From NCBI RefSeq assembly GCF_040363165.1, contig NZ_BSRG01000001.1:310001-374000 (forward strand): DNA of 64,000 nt, given 5' to 3'. A model generated the notes under the pieces. That model had not been told where the DNA came from, searched no databases, and saw only the letters and a list, made by a program, of their open reading frames with translations. The DNA comes from Thermus sp. LT1-2-5. Its GTDB lineage: Bacteria; Deinococcota; Deinococci; Deinococcales; Thermaceae. A program made the translations under genes and the position numbers. Numbering within the stretch: position 1 is the stretch's first letter; each line of letters starts with the position of its first letter. Of the stretch, positions 29,143 through 40,649 are shown one piece after another.

Positions 29143-30398
29143 TGCGCCTGGTCTGGCACCGGGGCGACCTCCGCCTCCACGACCACCCCGCCCTCCTCGA
29201 GGCCCTTGGGGAAGGCCCCGCGGTGGGCCTGGTGGTCCTGGACCCCAACAACCTCCAGACCACCCCAAGGCGCCGGGCCTGGTTCCTGGAAAACGTGCGG
29301 GCCCTGCGGGAGGCCTACCGGAAGCGGGGCGGGGCGCTTTGGGTCCTGGAAGGGCTCCCTTGGGAAAAGGTGCCCGAGGCGGCGAGGCGGCTACGGGCCC
29401 GGGCCGTCTACGCCCTAGCGAGCTACACCCCCTACGGCCGCCACCGGGACGAGCGGGTGCGGGAGGCCCTGGACGTCCCCCTCCACCTCCTCCCTGCCCC
29501 CCACCTCATCCCCCCCGACCTCCCCCGGGCCTACCGGGTCTACTCCCCCTTCCGGCGGAACTTCCGGGGCCTCTCCCCTCCCCTTCCCGCCCCCGAGGCC
29601 CTGCCGCAGGCCCCGGAGGAGGGGGAGGTGCCGCAGGAGGCCTCCGACGTCCTGCTTCCCCCAGCCGGGGAGGAGGCGGCCTTGGCGAGGCTTGCCGCCT
29701 TCCTGGAGGAGAAGCTTCCCCGCTACGCTGAGGCGCGGGACCGCCTGGACGGGGAGGGGGGCTCGAGGCTTTCCCCCTACTTTGCCCTGGGGGTCCTCTC
29801 CCCCCGCCTGGCCGCCTGGGAAGCGCTGAAGCGGGGCGGGCAGGGGGCCTCCAAGTGGGTGGACGAGCTCATCTGGCGGGACTTCTCCTACCACCTCCTC
29901 TACCACTTCCCCTGGATGCGGGAAAGGCCCCTGGACCCCCGCTGGGAGGCCCTGCCCTGGAACGGGGACGAGGCCCTCTTCCAGGCCTGGCTGGAGGGGC
30001 GCACGGGGGTCCCCCTGGTGGACGCCGCCATGCGGGAGCTTCGGGCCACGGGCTTCCTCTCCAACCGGGCCCGGATGTGCGTGGCCCAGTTCGCCGTGAA
30101 GTACCTCCTCCTCCCCTGGCAAAAGGCGGAGGCCGCCTTCAAGGCCCTCCTCCTGGACGGGGACACGGCGCAAAACCTCCAGGGCTGGCAGTGGGCTGGG
30201 GGGCTTGGGGTGGATGCGGCGCCCTACTTCCGCCTCTTCAACCTGGTGGCCCAGGGGGAGCGGCACGACCCCGGGGGCTCTTGGCTCCGCCGCTATGCCC
30301 CCGAGTACGCCTCCTACGCCCCCAAGGAGCCCGTGGTGGACCTCGAGGCGGCCAGGCGGCGCTACCTGGCCCTGGCCCAGGCCCTCCCCAAAAGGTAG
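29142..30398 (+). CDS. phr: Deoxyribodipyrimidine photolyase (class I CPD)
   Basis: Light-driven FAD enzyme splitting cyclobutane pyrimidine dimers. The 418-residue protein begins MRLVWHRGDLRLHDHPAL (antenna-binding domain) and has the FAD and DNA-binding helical domain with LIWRDFSYHLLYHFP, TGVPLVDAAMRELRATGFLSNRARM, and QNLQGWQWAGGLGVDAAPYFRLFN. Close to the crystallised T. thermophilus enzyme. Its place between crtB and CYP175A1, under a light sensor, groups photoprotection and photorepair. ATG overlaps the crtB stop by one base. Confidence 0.96.
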   Translation: MRLVWHRGDLRLHDHPALLEALGEGPAVGLVVLDPNNLQTTPRRRAWFLENVRALREAYRKRGGALWVLEGLPWEKVPEAARRLRARAVYALASYTPYGRHRDERVREALDVPLHLLPAPHLIPPDLPRAYRVYSPFRRNFRGLSPPLPAPEALPQAPEEGEVPQEASDVLLPPAGEEAALARLAAFLEEKLPRYAEARDRLDGEGGSRLSPYFALGVLSPRLAAWEALKRGGQGASKWVDELIWRDFSYHLLYHFPWMRERPLDPRWEALPWNGDEALFQAWLEGRTGVPLVDAAMRELRATGFLSNRARMCVAQFAVKYLLLPWQKAEAAFKALLLDGDTAQNLQGWQWAGGLGVDAAPYFRLFNLVAQGERHDPGGSWLRRYAPEYASYAPKEPVVDLEAARRRYLALAQALPKR

Positions 30399-30440
30399 CC
30401 TGGAGCACCTTGGGCGGGGGAAGGTGAGGGTTTTCTCGGG

Positions 30441-30446
30441 TATCCT
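30441..30446 (+). promoter_or_regulatory. -10 box of leaderless CYP175A1 promoter
   Basis: TATCCT ends 6 nt before the P450 ATG in the 54-nt gap after phr. The -35 region is poor, compatible with activator control. Confidence 0.5.
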
Positions 30447-30452
30447 CTAGCC

Positions 30453-31616
30453 ATGACCGCCACCCTGGACCTAAGGCGGGCCCTCCCCGACCTGAGGCGC
30501 CTTCGGGACGACCCCCTGGACACCCTCCTCGCCTGGGGCCGGGCGCACCCCCGCCTCCGGCTTCCCCTACCCGGGTTTCCCCTCCTCCTGGTCTTCGACC
30601 CCGAGGGGGTGGAGGCGGTCCTCCTCGGGGTGGAGAGCAAGGCCACCTTCCAGTACCACGAGCTTTCCCGCCTCACGGGGCGGGGCCTCCTCACCGACTT
30701 CGGTCCTTCCTGGAAGGAGGCCAGGAAGGTCCTCAAGGACCCCTTCCTACCGAAAAGCGTCCAGGCCTACCGGGACCCCTGGCGGGAGGAGGCGGAGGGC
30801 CTTTTCGCCTCCTGGCGGGTGGGGGAGGTGCGGGACCTGGCCCAGGAGATGCTCCGCCTCTCCCTCCGCTTCCTGGGCCGGGCCCTTTGGGGTAGGCCCC
30901 TCCCCGAGGGCCTGGCGGAGCTCGCCCTGAAGGCCCTGGAGCGGGCGGTGCAGCGGATGCAAAACCCCTTCACCCGGCTCAACCTCCTGGCGGAGGGGGC
31001 CTTCCACCGCCTGCGGCGGGCCCTGGAAGGGGAGGCGGAGGCCCTCCTCCCCGTGCCTCCCCTTTCCCGCCTGCCCCGGGAACGGGCCCTGGCGGAGGCC
31101 AAGACCCTCCTCATCGCCGGGCACGAAACCACGGCAAGCGCCCTCACCTGGGCCCTTTTCCTTCTCTCCCACCGCCCAGAGCACCAGGCCCGGGCGGCCC
31201 AGGACCCCGCCTTCGCCCGCGCCGCCTTCCACGAGGCCTTAAGGCTCTACCCCCCCGCCTGGCTCCTCACCCGCAAGGCGGAGGGCCCCCTGGACCTCCT
31301 GGGGGAGAGGGTGGCGGCGGGGACCACCCTGGTCCTCTCCCCCTACGTCACCCACCGCCTGGCCTTCCCCCAGGGGGAGGCCTTCTGGCCCGAGCGCTTC
31401 CTGGAAGGCCCCGCCACCCCAAGCGGCCGCTACTTCCCCTTTGGCTTTGGGCAAAGGCTCTGCCTGGGGCGGGACTTCGCCCTCCTGGAGGGGGAGGTGG
31501 CCCTCATGGCCTTCTTCCGCCGCTTCCGCCTGGAACCCCTGCCCCGGCCCAAGGTCCACCCTGGGGTGACCCTCTGGCCCCTGGGGGGGCTTCCCGCCCG
31601 CCTGGAGGCGGCATGA
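30453..31616 (+). CDS. cyp175A1: Cytochrome P450 CYP175A1, beta-carotene hydroxylase
   Basis: Thermostable P450 hydroxylating both rings of beta-carotene to give zeaxanthin. The 387-residue protein has the I-helix oxygen-activation motif AGHETTAS, the K-helix EALRLYPPAW (ExxR), and the haem loop FGFGQRLCLGRDFALLEGE with the Cys thiolate ligand. Sequence and genomic position match T. thermophilus CYP175A1. No redox partner is encoded nearby. It overlaps the cyclase gene by ATGA. Confidence 0.96.
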   Translation: MTATLDLRRALPDLRRLRDDPLDTLLAWGRAHPRLRLPLPGFPLLLVFDPEGVEAVLLGVESKATFQYHELSRLTGRGLLTDFGPSWKEARKVLKDPFLPKSVQAYRDPWREEAEGLFASWRVGEVRDLAQEMLRLSLRFLGRALWGRPLPEGLAELALKALERAVQRMQNPFTRLNLLAEGAFHRLRRALEGEAEALLPVPPLSRLPRERALAEAKTLLIAGHETTASALTWALFLLSHRPEHQARAAQDPAFARAAFHEALRLYPPAWLLTRKAEGPLDLLGERVAAGTTLVLSPYVTHRLAFPQGEAFWPERFLEGPATPSGRYFPFGFGQRLCLGRDFALLEGEVALMAFFRRFRLEPLPRPKVHPGVTLWPLGGLPARLEAA

Positions 31617-32311
31617 CCTACCTGGAGTTCCACCTCCTCTTCCTCCTCCCGCCCCTCCTCGCCCTCCTCCTTTGGGCGAGGCCCAGGCCGCCCCGGCTTT
31701 GGGCCTACCTCCTCATGCCCCTCATCGCCCTCCTCTACACCACCCCCTGGGACAACTACCTGGTCTGGCGGGGGGTCTGGGGCTACCCCGAGGGGCGGGT
31801 CCTCCTCCGGATCGGATACGTGCCCCTGGAGGAGTACCTCTTCTTCCTCCTCCAACCCCTCCTCACCGGGGCCTTCCTCCTCCGCCTGGCGGGGACACCC
31901 CCGCCCCCGGGGCCCGGAGTGTTTAGGGTGGGGGGTGGGGGAGTATTCCTCCTCCTCGCCGCCACGGGAGTCCTCCTCCTGGCCCTTGGGGGGAAGGGGC
32001 TTTACCTGGGGCTCATCCTGGCCTACTTCGCCCCCGTCTTCCTCCTGCAGTGGGCCTTCGGGGGAGACCTCCTTTGGGCCTGGCGGCGGCCCCTCCTCCT
32101 CGGGGTGGCCCTTCCCACCCTCTACCTGTGGCTCGCCGACCTCTACGCCATTCGGGCCGGGATCTGGTGGATCGCCCCGGAGTACACCCTAGGCCCCAAG
32201 GCCTTCGGGCTACCCTTGGAGGAGATGGCCTTCTTCCTGGCCACCAACCTGGCGGTGGTGCAGGGTCTCCTTCTGGCCTGGCACCCCGAGGCCCTAAGGC
32301 GCCTGCGATGA
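31613..32311 (+). CDS. crtY: Lycopene beta-cyclase, fused CrtYc-CrtYd type
   Basis: Polytopic membrane enzyme cyclising lycopene to beta-carotene. The 232 residues contain two related halves, each with hydrophobic helices and the family motif: PLEEYLFFLLQP in the first (residue ~70) and PLEEMAFFLATN in the second (~198). Actinobacteria encode the halves as separate CrtYc and CrtYd, while archaea and Thermus have the fusion. It sits between CYP175A1 (which uses the product) and the acyltransferase, with 4-nt overlaps on both sides. Confidence 0.92.
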   Translation: MTYLEFHLLFLLPPLLALLLWARPRPPRLWAYLLMPLIALLYTTPWDNYLVWRGVWGYPEGRVLLRIGYVPLEEYLFFLLQPLLTGAFLLRLAGTPPPPGPGVFRVGGGGVFLLLAATGVLLLALGGKGLYLGLILAYFAPVFLLQWAFGGDLLWAWRRPLLLGVALPTLYLWLADLYAIRAGIWWIAPEYTLGPKAFGLPLEEMAFFLATNLAVVQGLLLAWHPEALRRLR

Positions 32312-32970
32312 TGGACCCCAAGCGTCCCTTGGCCAAGCTCCTCAAGGCCTTCGTGGAGGGCCTCCTCCTCCGGAGCCTGAAGGGAAGCCTCCGGGGGGTA
32401 TACCTCAAGGGGGAGCTTCCCCGGGAGCCCCTGGTCCTGGCCCTGAACCACCACAGCTTCTTCGACGGCCACCTGGTCTGGCTCCTGGGGCGGCTAGGGC
32501 GGCAGCCCACAAGCCTTCTGGTGGCGGAGGAAAACCTGAGGGCCTTTCCCGTCTTGGCCCTGGCGGGGGCCCTGGCCGCCTCGAGGGTGCGGGAGGCCCT
32601 AAGGCGCCTTGGGCGGGGGGAGTGGGTGGCGGTCTTCCCCGAGGGGGAGCTCCGCTACCCTGGCCCCCTGGGGCCCCTGAGGCCGGGGGCCCTGTGGCTG
32701 GCCCGAAAGGCGGGGGTGAGGGTCCTTCCCGTGGCCGCCCGGGTGGCCCTGAGGGGGTTTGAGCACCCCGAGGCCTTCCTCCTCCTGGGCCCGCCCCTCG
32801 CCCCCGAGGAGGACCTCGGCGCCCGTCTGGGGGGGCTTTTGGCCGAGCTGGACGGCCTCTTGGCCCAAACCCATCCCCGGGCCCTTCCCCCGGGCTTTCA
32901 GGAGGTCTTAAGGGGCAGGCGGAGCCTGGAGGAAAGGGTTCGCCCCCTGGTGGAGGCCCTAAGGCGATGA
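32308..32970 (+). CDS. PlsC-like acyltransferase, probably carotenoid glucoside acyltransferase
   Basis: 220-residue glycerolipid-type acyltransferase with the HxxxxD motif NHHSFFDGH at ~residue 47 and the EGELRYPG substrate motif (FPEGELR) at ~112. Placed between lycopene cyclase and a glycosyltransferase, it probably esterifies the glucose of zeaxanthin glucosides with a branched fatty acid to make thermozeaxanthins. That assignment rests on context. ATG overlaps the crtY stop (ATGATG) and the stop overlaps the next ATG. Confidence 0.85.
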   Translation: MMDPKRPLAKLLKAFVEGLLLRSLKGSLRGVYLKGELPREPLVLALNHHSFFDGHLVWLLGRLGRQPTSLLVAEENLRAFPVLALAGALAASRVREALRRLGRGEWVAVFPEGELRYPGPLGPLRPGALWLARKAGVRVLPVAARVALRGFEHPEAFLLLGPPLAPEEDLGARLGGLLAELDGLLAQTHPRALPPGFQEVLRGRRSLEERVRPLVEALRR

Positions 32971-33992
32971 CGGGGGACTTCTTCTTCGGCGTCTTCCTCT
33001 TCCTCCTCCTCCGCTGGCTTGCCCTCCTCTACAACCTCCTCGCCTTTCCCCAGCTTGCCCCAAGGCCCACCCCCAAGGAGCCCACCGCCTCCCTCCTCGT
33101 CCCCGCCCGGAACGAGGCGGAAAACCTCCGCCGCACCCTCCCCACCCTCCTGCGGCAAGGGGCTCTGGAGGTGCTGGTACTGGACGACGGCTCGGAGGAC
33201 GGCACCGCCCAGGTGGTCCTGGACTTGGCCAAGGACTGCCCGGGCCTCCGCCTCCTGCGGGGGAAGCCCCTGCCCCAGGGTTGGACGGGGAAGAACTGGG
33301 CCTGCTGGCAACTGGCCCAGGAGGCGCGGGGGGAGGTCTTGGTCTTCACCGACGCCGACGTGGCCTGGGGGGAGGGGGCCTTGGGGGGGCTTCTTTCGGT
33401 CCTGGAGGAGGTGGAGATGGTTTCCGCCTTGCCCCGGCAGGAGGTGGGAACCCCCCTCCTCGCCCCCGTGCCCTTCGTCATGGGGGGGCTTTTCTCCTTC
33501 CTGCCCTATCCTCTCCTCACGGCCCTCCGGGTGGCCAACGGCCAGGTGCTGGCCTTCCGCCGCCAGGCCTACTTCGCCCTTGGGGGGCACCAGGCGGTGC
33601 GGGGCGAGGTGCTGGAGGACGTGGCCTTAGCCCGGCGGGCGGGGCGCTACGGGCTTTACCTGGGGACGGGGCTCTTCTCCGCCCGGATGTACCGGGGCTA
33701 TGGGGAGATGGTGGAGGGGTTTGGCAAGAACTTCCTCGAGGTCCACCTCAAGAACCCCGCCATCCTCCTGGGCTCCTGGTTCTACCACCTGGCCCTCTAC
33801 ACCCTCCCTTGGGCCTTTGGGCGGTGGGAGCTCGGCCTCCTGGGGCTTTTGGAAAGGGCCCTGGGGCAGAGGGCCACCGGGGGGGCTCTTTGGCCCGCCC
33901 TCCTGGCCCCTTTGGCCCCTCTTCTCCTGCTTCCCGTCTACCTCCGCGCCCTCCTGCCGGGGAAGCGGTGGAAGGGGCGGGCCTTGCCCTAG
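32967..33992 (+). CDS. Family 2 glycosyltransferase, probably carotenoid glucosyltransferase
   Basis: Membrane-anchored GT2 enzyme of 341 residues: N-terminal helix, then SLLVPARNEAENLRRTLPTLL, VLDDGSEDGT, FTDADVAW (DxD) and GEVLEDVALARRAGRYG (ED and catalytic region), ending in two or three hydrophobic segments. Resembles CrtQ-type carotenoid glycosyltransferases. With the acyltransferase upstream it would convert zeaxanthin to glycosylated, acylated thermozeaxanthins that span and rigidify the membrane. Last gene of the crtB-phr-P450-crtY-AT-GT run before the toxin-antitoxin-like pair. Confidence 0.86.
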   Translation: MTGDFFFGVFLFLLLRWLALLYNLLAFPQLAPRPTPKEPTASLLVPARNEAENLRRTLPTLLRQGALEVLVLDDGSEDGTAQVVLDLAKDCPGLRLLRGKPLPQGWTGKNWACWQLAQEARGEVLVFTDADVAWGEGALGGLLSVLEEVEMVSALPRQEVGTPLLAPVPFVMGGLFSFLPYPLLTALRVANGQVLAFRRQAYFALGGHQAVRGEVLEDVALARRAGRYGLYLGTGLFSARMYRGYGEMVEGFGKNFLEVHLKNPAILLGSWFYHLALYTLPWAFGRWELGLLGLLERALGQRATGGALWPALLAPLAPLLLLPVYLRALLPGKRWKGRALP

Positions 33993-33999
33993 CACGGGG

Positions 34000-34005
34000 T
34001 AAAAT
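34000..34005 (+). promoter_or_regulatory. Candidate -10 box of the DUF433 gene
   Basis: TAAAAT, 8 nt before the GTG start and with no ribosome-binding site between. Slightly longer spacing than the other leaderless cases. Confidence 0.4.
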
Positions 34006-34013
34006 GGGTATCC

Positions 34014-34244
34014 GTGGAAGGGCGAATCGTGGTGGACCCCGAGGTCATGGGCGGTAAGCCCGTGGTGGCCGGCACCCGCATCACCGTGGAGGAGATCCTC
34101 CGCCGCCTAGCGGCTGGGGAGAGCCCTGAGGCCATCCTCGAGGCCTATCCCCACTTGACGCCAGAAGGCTTGCGGGCTGCCCTGCGCTACGCCGCCGAAG
34201 CCCTGAGCGGGGAGCGCATCTACCCTTATCCGGAAAAGGTGTGA
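34014..34244 (+). CDS. DUF433 protein, antitoxin candidate
   Basis: 76-residue helix-turn-helix-like protein: IVVDPEVMGGKPVVAGTRITVEEIL followed by LAAGESPEAILEAYPHLTPEGLRAALRYAAE, diagnostic for DUF433. Such genes usually precede a PIN-like DUF5615 gene, as here, and the pair is regarded as a VapBC-type toxin-antitoxin module. Starts with GTG. The stop TGA overlaps the toxin start. The pair interrupts the carotenoid cluster between the glycosyltransferase and crtI. Confidence 0.88.
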   Translation: MEGRIVVDPEVMGGKPVVAGTRITVEEILRRLAAGESPEAILEAYPHLTPEGLRAALRYAAEALSGERIYPYPEKV

Positions 34245-34612
34245 AGGTCCTCGCAGACGAGGGCGTGGACTTCCCCATCGTGCGACGCCTAAGGAGATGG
34301 GGCCTTGAGGTCCTCTACGTGGCCGAGCTGGCCCCGGGGGCCAAGGACCACGAAGTCGTCGCCCTGGCCAAGGAGGAGGGAGCGCTCTTGGTCACCACGG
34401 ACAAGGACTTCGGCGAGCTGGCCTTCCGCAAGGGCTCAGCCCCGGGGGGTGTGCTCCTTCTCCGGTTGGAAGGCCTCAGCGCCCAAGCGAAGGCCGACCG
34501 GGTACTGTGGGCCCTCGTCCACCACGGCGAGGACTTGGTGGGGGCCTTCTCCGTTCTGGAAAGGGATCGGTTACGTATCCGAAGGCTTCCTGGAAGCGGA
34601 GCGAAAGCCTGA
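34241..34612 (+). CDS. DUF5615 PIN-like protein, toxin candidate
   Basis: 123-residue PIN-like domain protein, a predicted metal-dependent RNase toxin. Acidic positions typical of the fold are seen in VLADEGVDFP near the N-terminus and VTTDKDFGELA at ~residue 52; KDHEVVALAKEEGALLVT lies between. GTG start overlaps the DUF433 stop (GTGTGA). Function as a toxin is inferred from family and pairing. The spacing of 57 nt to crtI holds that gene's own promoter. Confidence 0.86.
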   Translation: MKVLADEGVDFPIVRRLRRWGLEVLYVAELAPGAKDHEVVALAKEEGALLVTTDKDFGELAFRKGSAPGGVLLLRLEGLSAQAKADRVLWALVHHGEDLVGAFSVLERDRLRIRRLPGSGAKA

Positions 34613-34657
34613 CCCGCCGCCTGTAGCCCGCCCCGCAATCCTGCCCCGCCCATGGGG

Positions 34658-34663
34658 TAATCT
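34658..34663 (+). promoter_or_regulatory. -10 box of leaderless crtI promoter
   Basis: TAATCT, 6 nt before the crtI ATG. It allows crtI and idi to be expressed independently of the toxin-antitoxin pair upstream. Confidence 0.5.
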
Positions 34664-34669
34664 CCTCCC

Positions 34670-37251
<2,582 letters not shown>

Positions 37252-37260
37252 CCCCTCGGG

Positions 37261-37294
37261 TTTTCACACGGCTTTCACAGACCTGCCATAATAC
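37261..37294 (+). promoter_or_regulatory. Tandem 11-bp repeats and -10 box before the exported DUF11 genes
   Basis: TTTTCACACGG (37261-37271) and CTTTCACAGAC (37272-37282) are direct repeats at 11-bp spacing, laid out like a Pho box (7+4+7). TAATAC (37289-37294) lies 10 nt beyond the 18-bp core, a fair -10. The same motif occurs upstream of 40692. Control by an OmpR/PhoB-family regulator is an inference. Confidence 0.5.
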
Positions 37295-37312
37295 TAGGGA
37301 GCGAGGTGAGGT

Positions 37313-37801
37313 ATGCGCAGGTTCTTGCCGCTCCTTGGTTTCTTGCTCCTTCTCATCGCCCTGGCCCAGGCCCTCAACCTGGACCTAAAGCCCTACCTGG
37401 TAAGGGTAGTGGAGGGCAAGGAGGTTTACGAGGAAAACCCCGTGGCGGTGAAGCCCGGGGACATCCTAGAGTGGCGCCTTGTGGCGGAAAACCGCTCGCA
37501 AGGGGCGCTCCGCCAGGTAACGCTCGTCATCCCCATCCCCACGGAAACCGTCTACCTGGAGGGGAGCGCCAAGCTCCTCTCCCTAAACGGAGCCACCATC
37601 CGCCCGGAGTTTAGCTTTGACGGGGGCAAGACCTTCGGTGTCCCGCCCCTCAAGAAGCGGGTCCGGGTGGTGGAAAACGGGAAGGAGGTGGAAAGGGAAG
37701 TGGAAGTGAAGCCAGAAGAGTACACGCACGTCAGGTGGCTCGTACCCGAGCTACCCAAAGGGGCCAAGGTACAGGTATCCTTGCGCACCGCCGTTCGTTA
37801 A
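37313..37801 (+). CDS. Small exported protein with a single DUF11-like domain
   Basis: 162 residues with a signal peptide (MRRFLPLLGFLLLLIALAQA, cleavage near residue 20) and one beta-sandwich domain. PGDILEWRLVAENRSQGALRQVTLVIPIPTETVYLEGSAKLL resembles the conserved repeat domain DUF11, in which a body of beta strands ends in a proline-rich conversion (IPxxTxYxxGS). The C-terminus LPKGAKVQVSLRTAVR also fits. No sorting motif or anchor is visible, so it is probably periplasmic or surface-bound. It heads the exported-protein locus, 11 nt before the 922-residue protein. Function unknown. Confidence 0.8.
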   Translation: MRRFLPLLGFLLLLIALAQALNLDLKPYLVRVVEGKEVYEENPVAVKPGDILEWRLVAENRSQGALRQVTLVIPIPTETVYLEGSAKLLSLNGATIRPEFSFDGGKTFGVPPLKKRVRVVENGKEVEREVEVKPEEYTHVRWLVPELPKGAKVQVSLRTAVR

Positions 37802-37812
37802 GGAGGTCAAGG

Positions 37813-40581
37813 ATGAAGGGAAAGAAGACGCCTATCGCATGGCTTTTAGTCTTAGGACTCGCTTTTGTCCTGAGCCTGGCCTGGGCCATGACCCCAGCGG
37901 GGACGGCCATCAGCAACCAAGCCTCTGCCAGCTACATCGACTCCGCTGGCCAGCCCAGGACCACCACGTCCAACCTGGTCACCACCATCGTTCAGCAGGT
38001 CTATAGCTTCACCATCGCCCCAAACGGCACGGAAGCCAACCCGGGCCAGACCCGTAGCGGCTTGCCCGGGGCCCAGGTGCTCTTCAACTACACCGTTACC
38101 AACAACGGCAACGGCACGGACACCATTAACCTGAGTACCACCCAGGGCACGAACGACGGCTTTGACCTGCTCAACGTCCTCATCTACCTGGACAGCAACT
38201 GCAACGGCAACGTGGACGCCGGGGAAACCCAGGTGACCAACGTCACCTTGGCGGCGGGGACCCAAGCCTGCGTGATCGTGGCGGCCACCATCCCCGCCAC
38301 CGCCACTAACGGCCAGTACGGCAACCTGAACCTCGCCGGCACCTCCCAGGGCGATACCACCGTCACGGACACGGACAACTGGGCCCGGACCACCGCCACC
38401 ACCGCCGCCGCCCTCACTGCCTTCAAGGCGGCTTCCCCCAGCGGGAACGTGGCCCCAGGCGCCACCATCACCTACACCATCTCCGGGAGCAACACGGGCG
38501 GGAGCCCAGCCTACGGCTATTCCGTCACCGTGGACGGGCAAAGCAAGACGGGCATCCTGGTGGAGGACGTGATCCCCTCTGGCCTTGTGGTGAGCCAGAT
38601 GCCCACGGGCTCCGCCGGCGCCGGCACCGTGCGCTACGTCTACTACGACGGCACCGCCTGGGTCACCCTCACCAGCAGCATGCTCCCCATCAGCGGCGAC
38701 GGCACCAAGAAGATCGGCATGCTCATCGAGGGCACGGGGGCTTTCTTCCCGCAAGGGGCGCAGTACACCTTTAGCTTCCAGGCTCAGGTGCCTGCCAACG
38801 CCCCCTCCGGCTCCACCTACACCAACAGCGCCACGGTCCGCTTCGACGCCAACGGGGACGGCGACGCCAGCGACCCCGGCGAGTCCTTGGCCACCAACAC
38901 CACCAGCAACACCGTGGGTGCCGCCTACAACGTGGTGGTGGGTCCCTACGGGTATCCCCAGGGCGGGGCGAGCGGTAGCTATGTCGCCGGCGGCTACACG
39001 GTGAACCAGAGCGGGGATACCCAAACTATCTCCTCCGCCACAGCGGGGACCACCGTCCTTTTCCGCCACACCCTGCGGAACACCGGGAACGCCCAGGACA
39101 GCTACACCTTGAGCGTTTCCGGCGCTCCTTCCGGCTGGACGTGCCAGATGGTGGCCGACGACCTCACCACCCCCATCAACGGCCCCGTGGGGCCGGTGAG
39201 CGCGGGCGGGGACTACAGCTTCGCCGTGAAGTGCAGCATCCCTGCCAACTACACGGGCGGTCCTGTGAACCTTACGGTCACCGCTACCAGCGTGAACGAC
39301 CCCAACAAATCCGACACGACCCAGGACACGGTCCAGGCGGTGGCGGACGGGTTCCGGTTCGACCTCTACGGCGGTGTGAACGGCTACCCGCCCTACACGC
39401 AGGTCCAGACCTCCAACGGCACCAACTACACCTCTGACGACACCACGACCCCGACTCGCGTCATCTACCAGTCCGGGACCACCTACCCCTCCGCCAACCC
39501 CGGCGGCTCCGTGGTCTACCGCCTCCGGGTCAAGAACCTGAACCCCAACGGGCTCGCCGACAACTACCAGCTCATCGTTACCCCCCAGACGGGGAACTTC
39601 AGCAACGTCGTGGACAGCGTCCTCTTCTACGCCGACGCTAACGACGACGGCATCCCGGATGGAGCTCCCATCGCCAACACCGGCCTGGTGAACCCGAACC
39701 AGGAGTTCAAGTTCCTAGCGGTGGTCACCCTTAAGGGAACGGCTCCCCCGGGCGGCGTGGGTTTCAACTTCGAAGCCAAGAGCACCCAGTCCAGCGCCGA
39801 GCCCTTAGACTACGCCTACACCGAGATCTGGGTGAACCTCATCGCCCAGGTGACCCTGGACCCCGACCGCTCCGGCACGGTGACGAGCCCGGGCACCATC
39901 GTCTACACCCACACCCTCCTCAACAACTCCAACGCCCCCGCCCACTGCGATATCGCCGGCTCGGGCGGCGCCTACGGCTGGACCTACCAGTACTCCACCG
40001 ACGGCACCAACTGGTACGGCGGCCTTGCGGACGTGTACGTGGCCCCCAACGGCGGCACCACCACCATCTACGTCCGGGTCATCGTCCCCGCTGGGGAGCC
40101 CGTGGGCCGCATCGACACCAATACCCTCACCGCCAACTGCGATGTGACCACCGGGACCCCCAACAACACCTACGACGCCACGGACGCCGCCACGGAAACC
40201 ACCACCATCGTGGGCGGGGAGCTTAGGCTCACCAAGGCGGTGGACAAGGCAAGCGCTACGCCGGGCGAGAACCTCACCTACACCATCGTGGCCGAGAACA
40301 TCGGCACCGGGAACCTGAGCAAGGTCATCGTCTCCGACCCCATCCCGAGCTACACCACCTTCCAGAGCGTGAGCGCCACGGCGTCGGGCTTCCCCGCCGG
40401 GGCCCAGGTCCTCTACTCCACGGACGGCACCACCTGGAGCACCTCCGCACCCCCCTCCGTGTCCACGGGCGGCGCGGTCTACGTGGGCGTGGACACGAAC
40501 GGGGACGGCAACATCACCAACGCCGACGTGATGCCGCCCGCGGCTAGGATCACCATCACCCTGGTGGTGCAGGTGCAGTAG
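37813..40581 (+). CDS. Large exported DUF11-repeat surface protein (922 aa)
   Basis: Signal peptide to about residue 25 (ends AWAM), then N-terminal module TPAGTAISNQASASY...SNLVTTIV, shared with the 896-residue protein at 40692. Beta-sandwich repeats follow at approximate residues 65-195, 203-370, 375-510, 515-660, 670-800 and 803-920. They show DUF11 wording such as PGATITYTISGSNTGGS, FRHTLRNTGNAQDSYTL, and GENLTYTIVAENIGTGNLSKVIVSDPIPSYTTFQSV. Very rich in Thr, Asn, Gly and Ser, unlike cytosolic Thermus proteins. AGGAGG precedes the ATG at 37813. A strong terminator follows, so expression may exceed that of the next operon. A fibrous surface or S-layer-associated role is inference. Confidence 0.85.
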   Translation: MKGKKTPIAWLLVLGLAFVLSLAWAMTPAGTAISNQASASYIDSAGQPRTTTSNLVTTIVQQVYSFTIAPNGTEANPGQTRSGLPGAQVLFNYTVTNNGNGTDTINLSTTQGTNDGFDLLNVLIYLDSNCNGNVDAGETQVTNVTLAAGTQACVIVAATIPATATNGQYGNLNLAGTSQGDTTVTDTDNWARTTATTAAALTAFKAASPSGNVAPGATITYTISGSNTGGSPAYGYSVTVDGQSKTGILVEDVIPSGLVVSQMPTGSAGAGTVRYVYYDGTAWVTLTSSMLPISGDGTKKIGMLIEGTGAFFPQGAQYTFSFQAQVPANAPSGSTYTNSATVRFDANGDGDASDPGESLATNTTSNTVGAAYNVVVGPYGYPQGGASGSYVAGGYTVNQSGDTQTISSATAGTTVLFRHTLRNTGNAQDSYTLSVSGAPSGWTCQMVADDLTTPINGPVGPVSAGGDYSFAVKCSIPANYTGGPVNLTVTATSVNDPNKSDTTQDTVQAVADGFRFDLYGGVNGYPPYTQVQTSNGTNYTSDDTTTPTRVIYQSGTTYPSANPGGSVVYRLRVKNLNPNGLADNYQLIVTPQTGNFSNVVDSVLFYADANDDGIPDGAPIANTGLVNPNQEFKFLAVVTLKGTAPPGGVGFNFEAKSTQSSAEPLDYAYTEIWVNLIAQVTLDPDRSGTVTSPGTIVYTHTLLNNSNAPAHCDIAGSGGAYGWTYQYSTDGTNWYGGLADVYVAPNGGTTTIYVRVIVPAGEPVGRIDTNTLTANCDVTTGTPNNTYDATDAATETTTIVGGELRLTKAVDKASATPGENLTYTIVAENIGTGNLSKVIVSDPIPSYTTFQSVSATASGFPAGAQVLYSTDGTTWSTSAPPSVSTGGAVYVGVDTNGDGNITNADVMPPAARITITLVVQVQ

Positions 40582-40588
40582 CCCCAAA

Positions 40589-40621
40589 GCCCGCCCCGGG
40601 GTTTCCCGGGGCGGGCCCTTT
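40589..40621 (+). terminator. Rho-independent terminator after the 922-aa surface protein gene
   Basis: A perfect 12-bp GC stem (GCCCGCCCCGGG, loop GTTT, complement) ends 2 nt before TTT; upstream AAA can pair with these Ts. It begins 7 nt after the stop and separates this gene from the following operon. Confidence 0.78.
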
Positions 40622-40649
40622 AAAAACCGAGAAACGCTTTTGAGAAGTG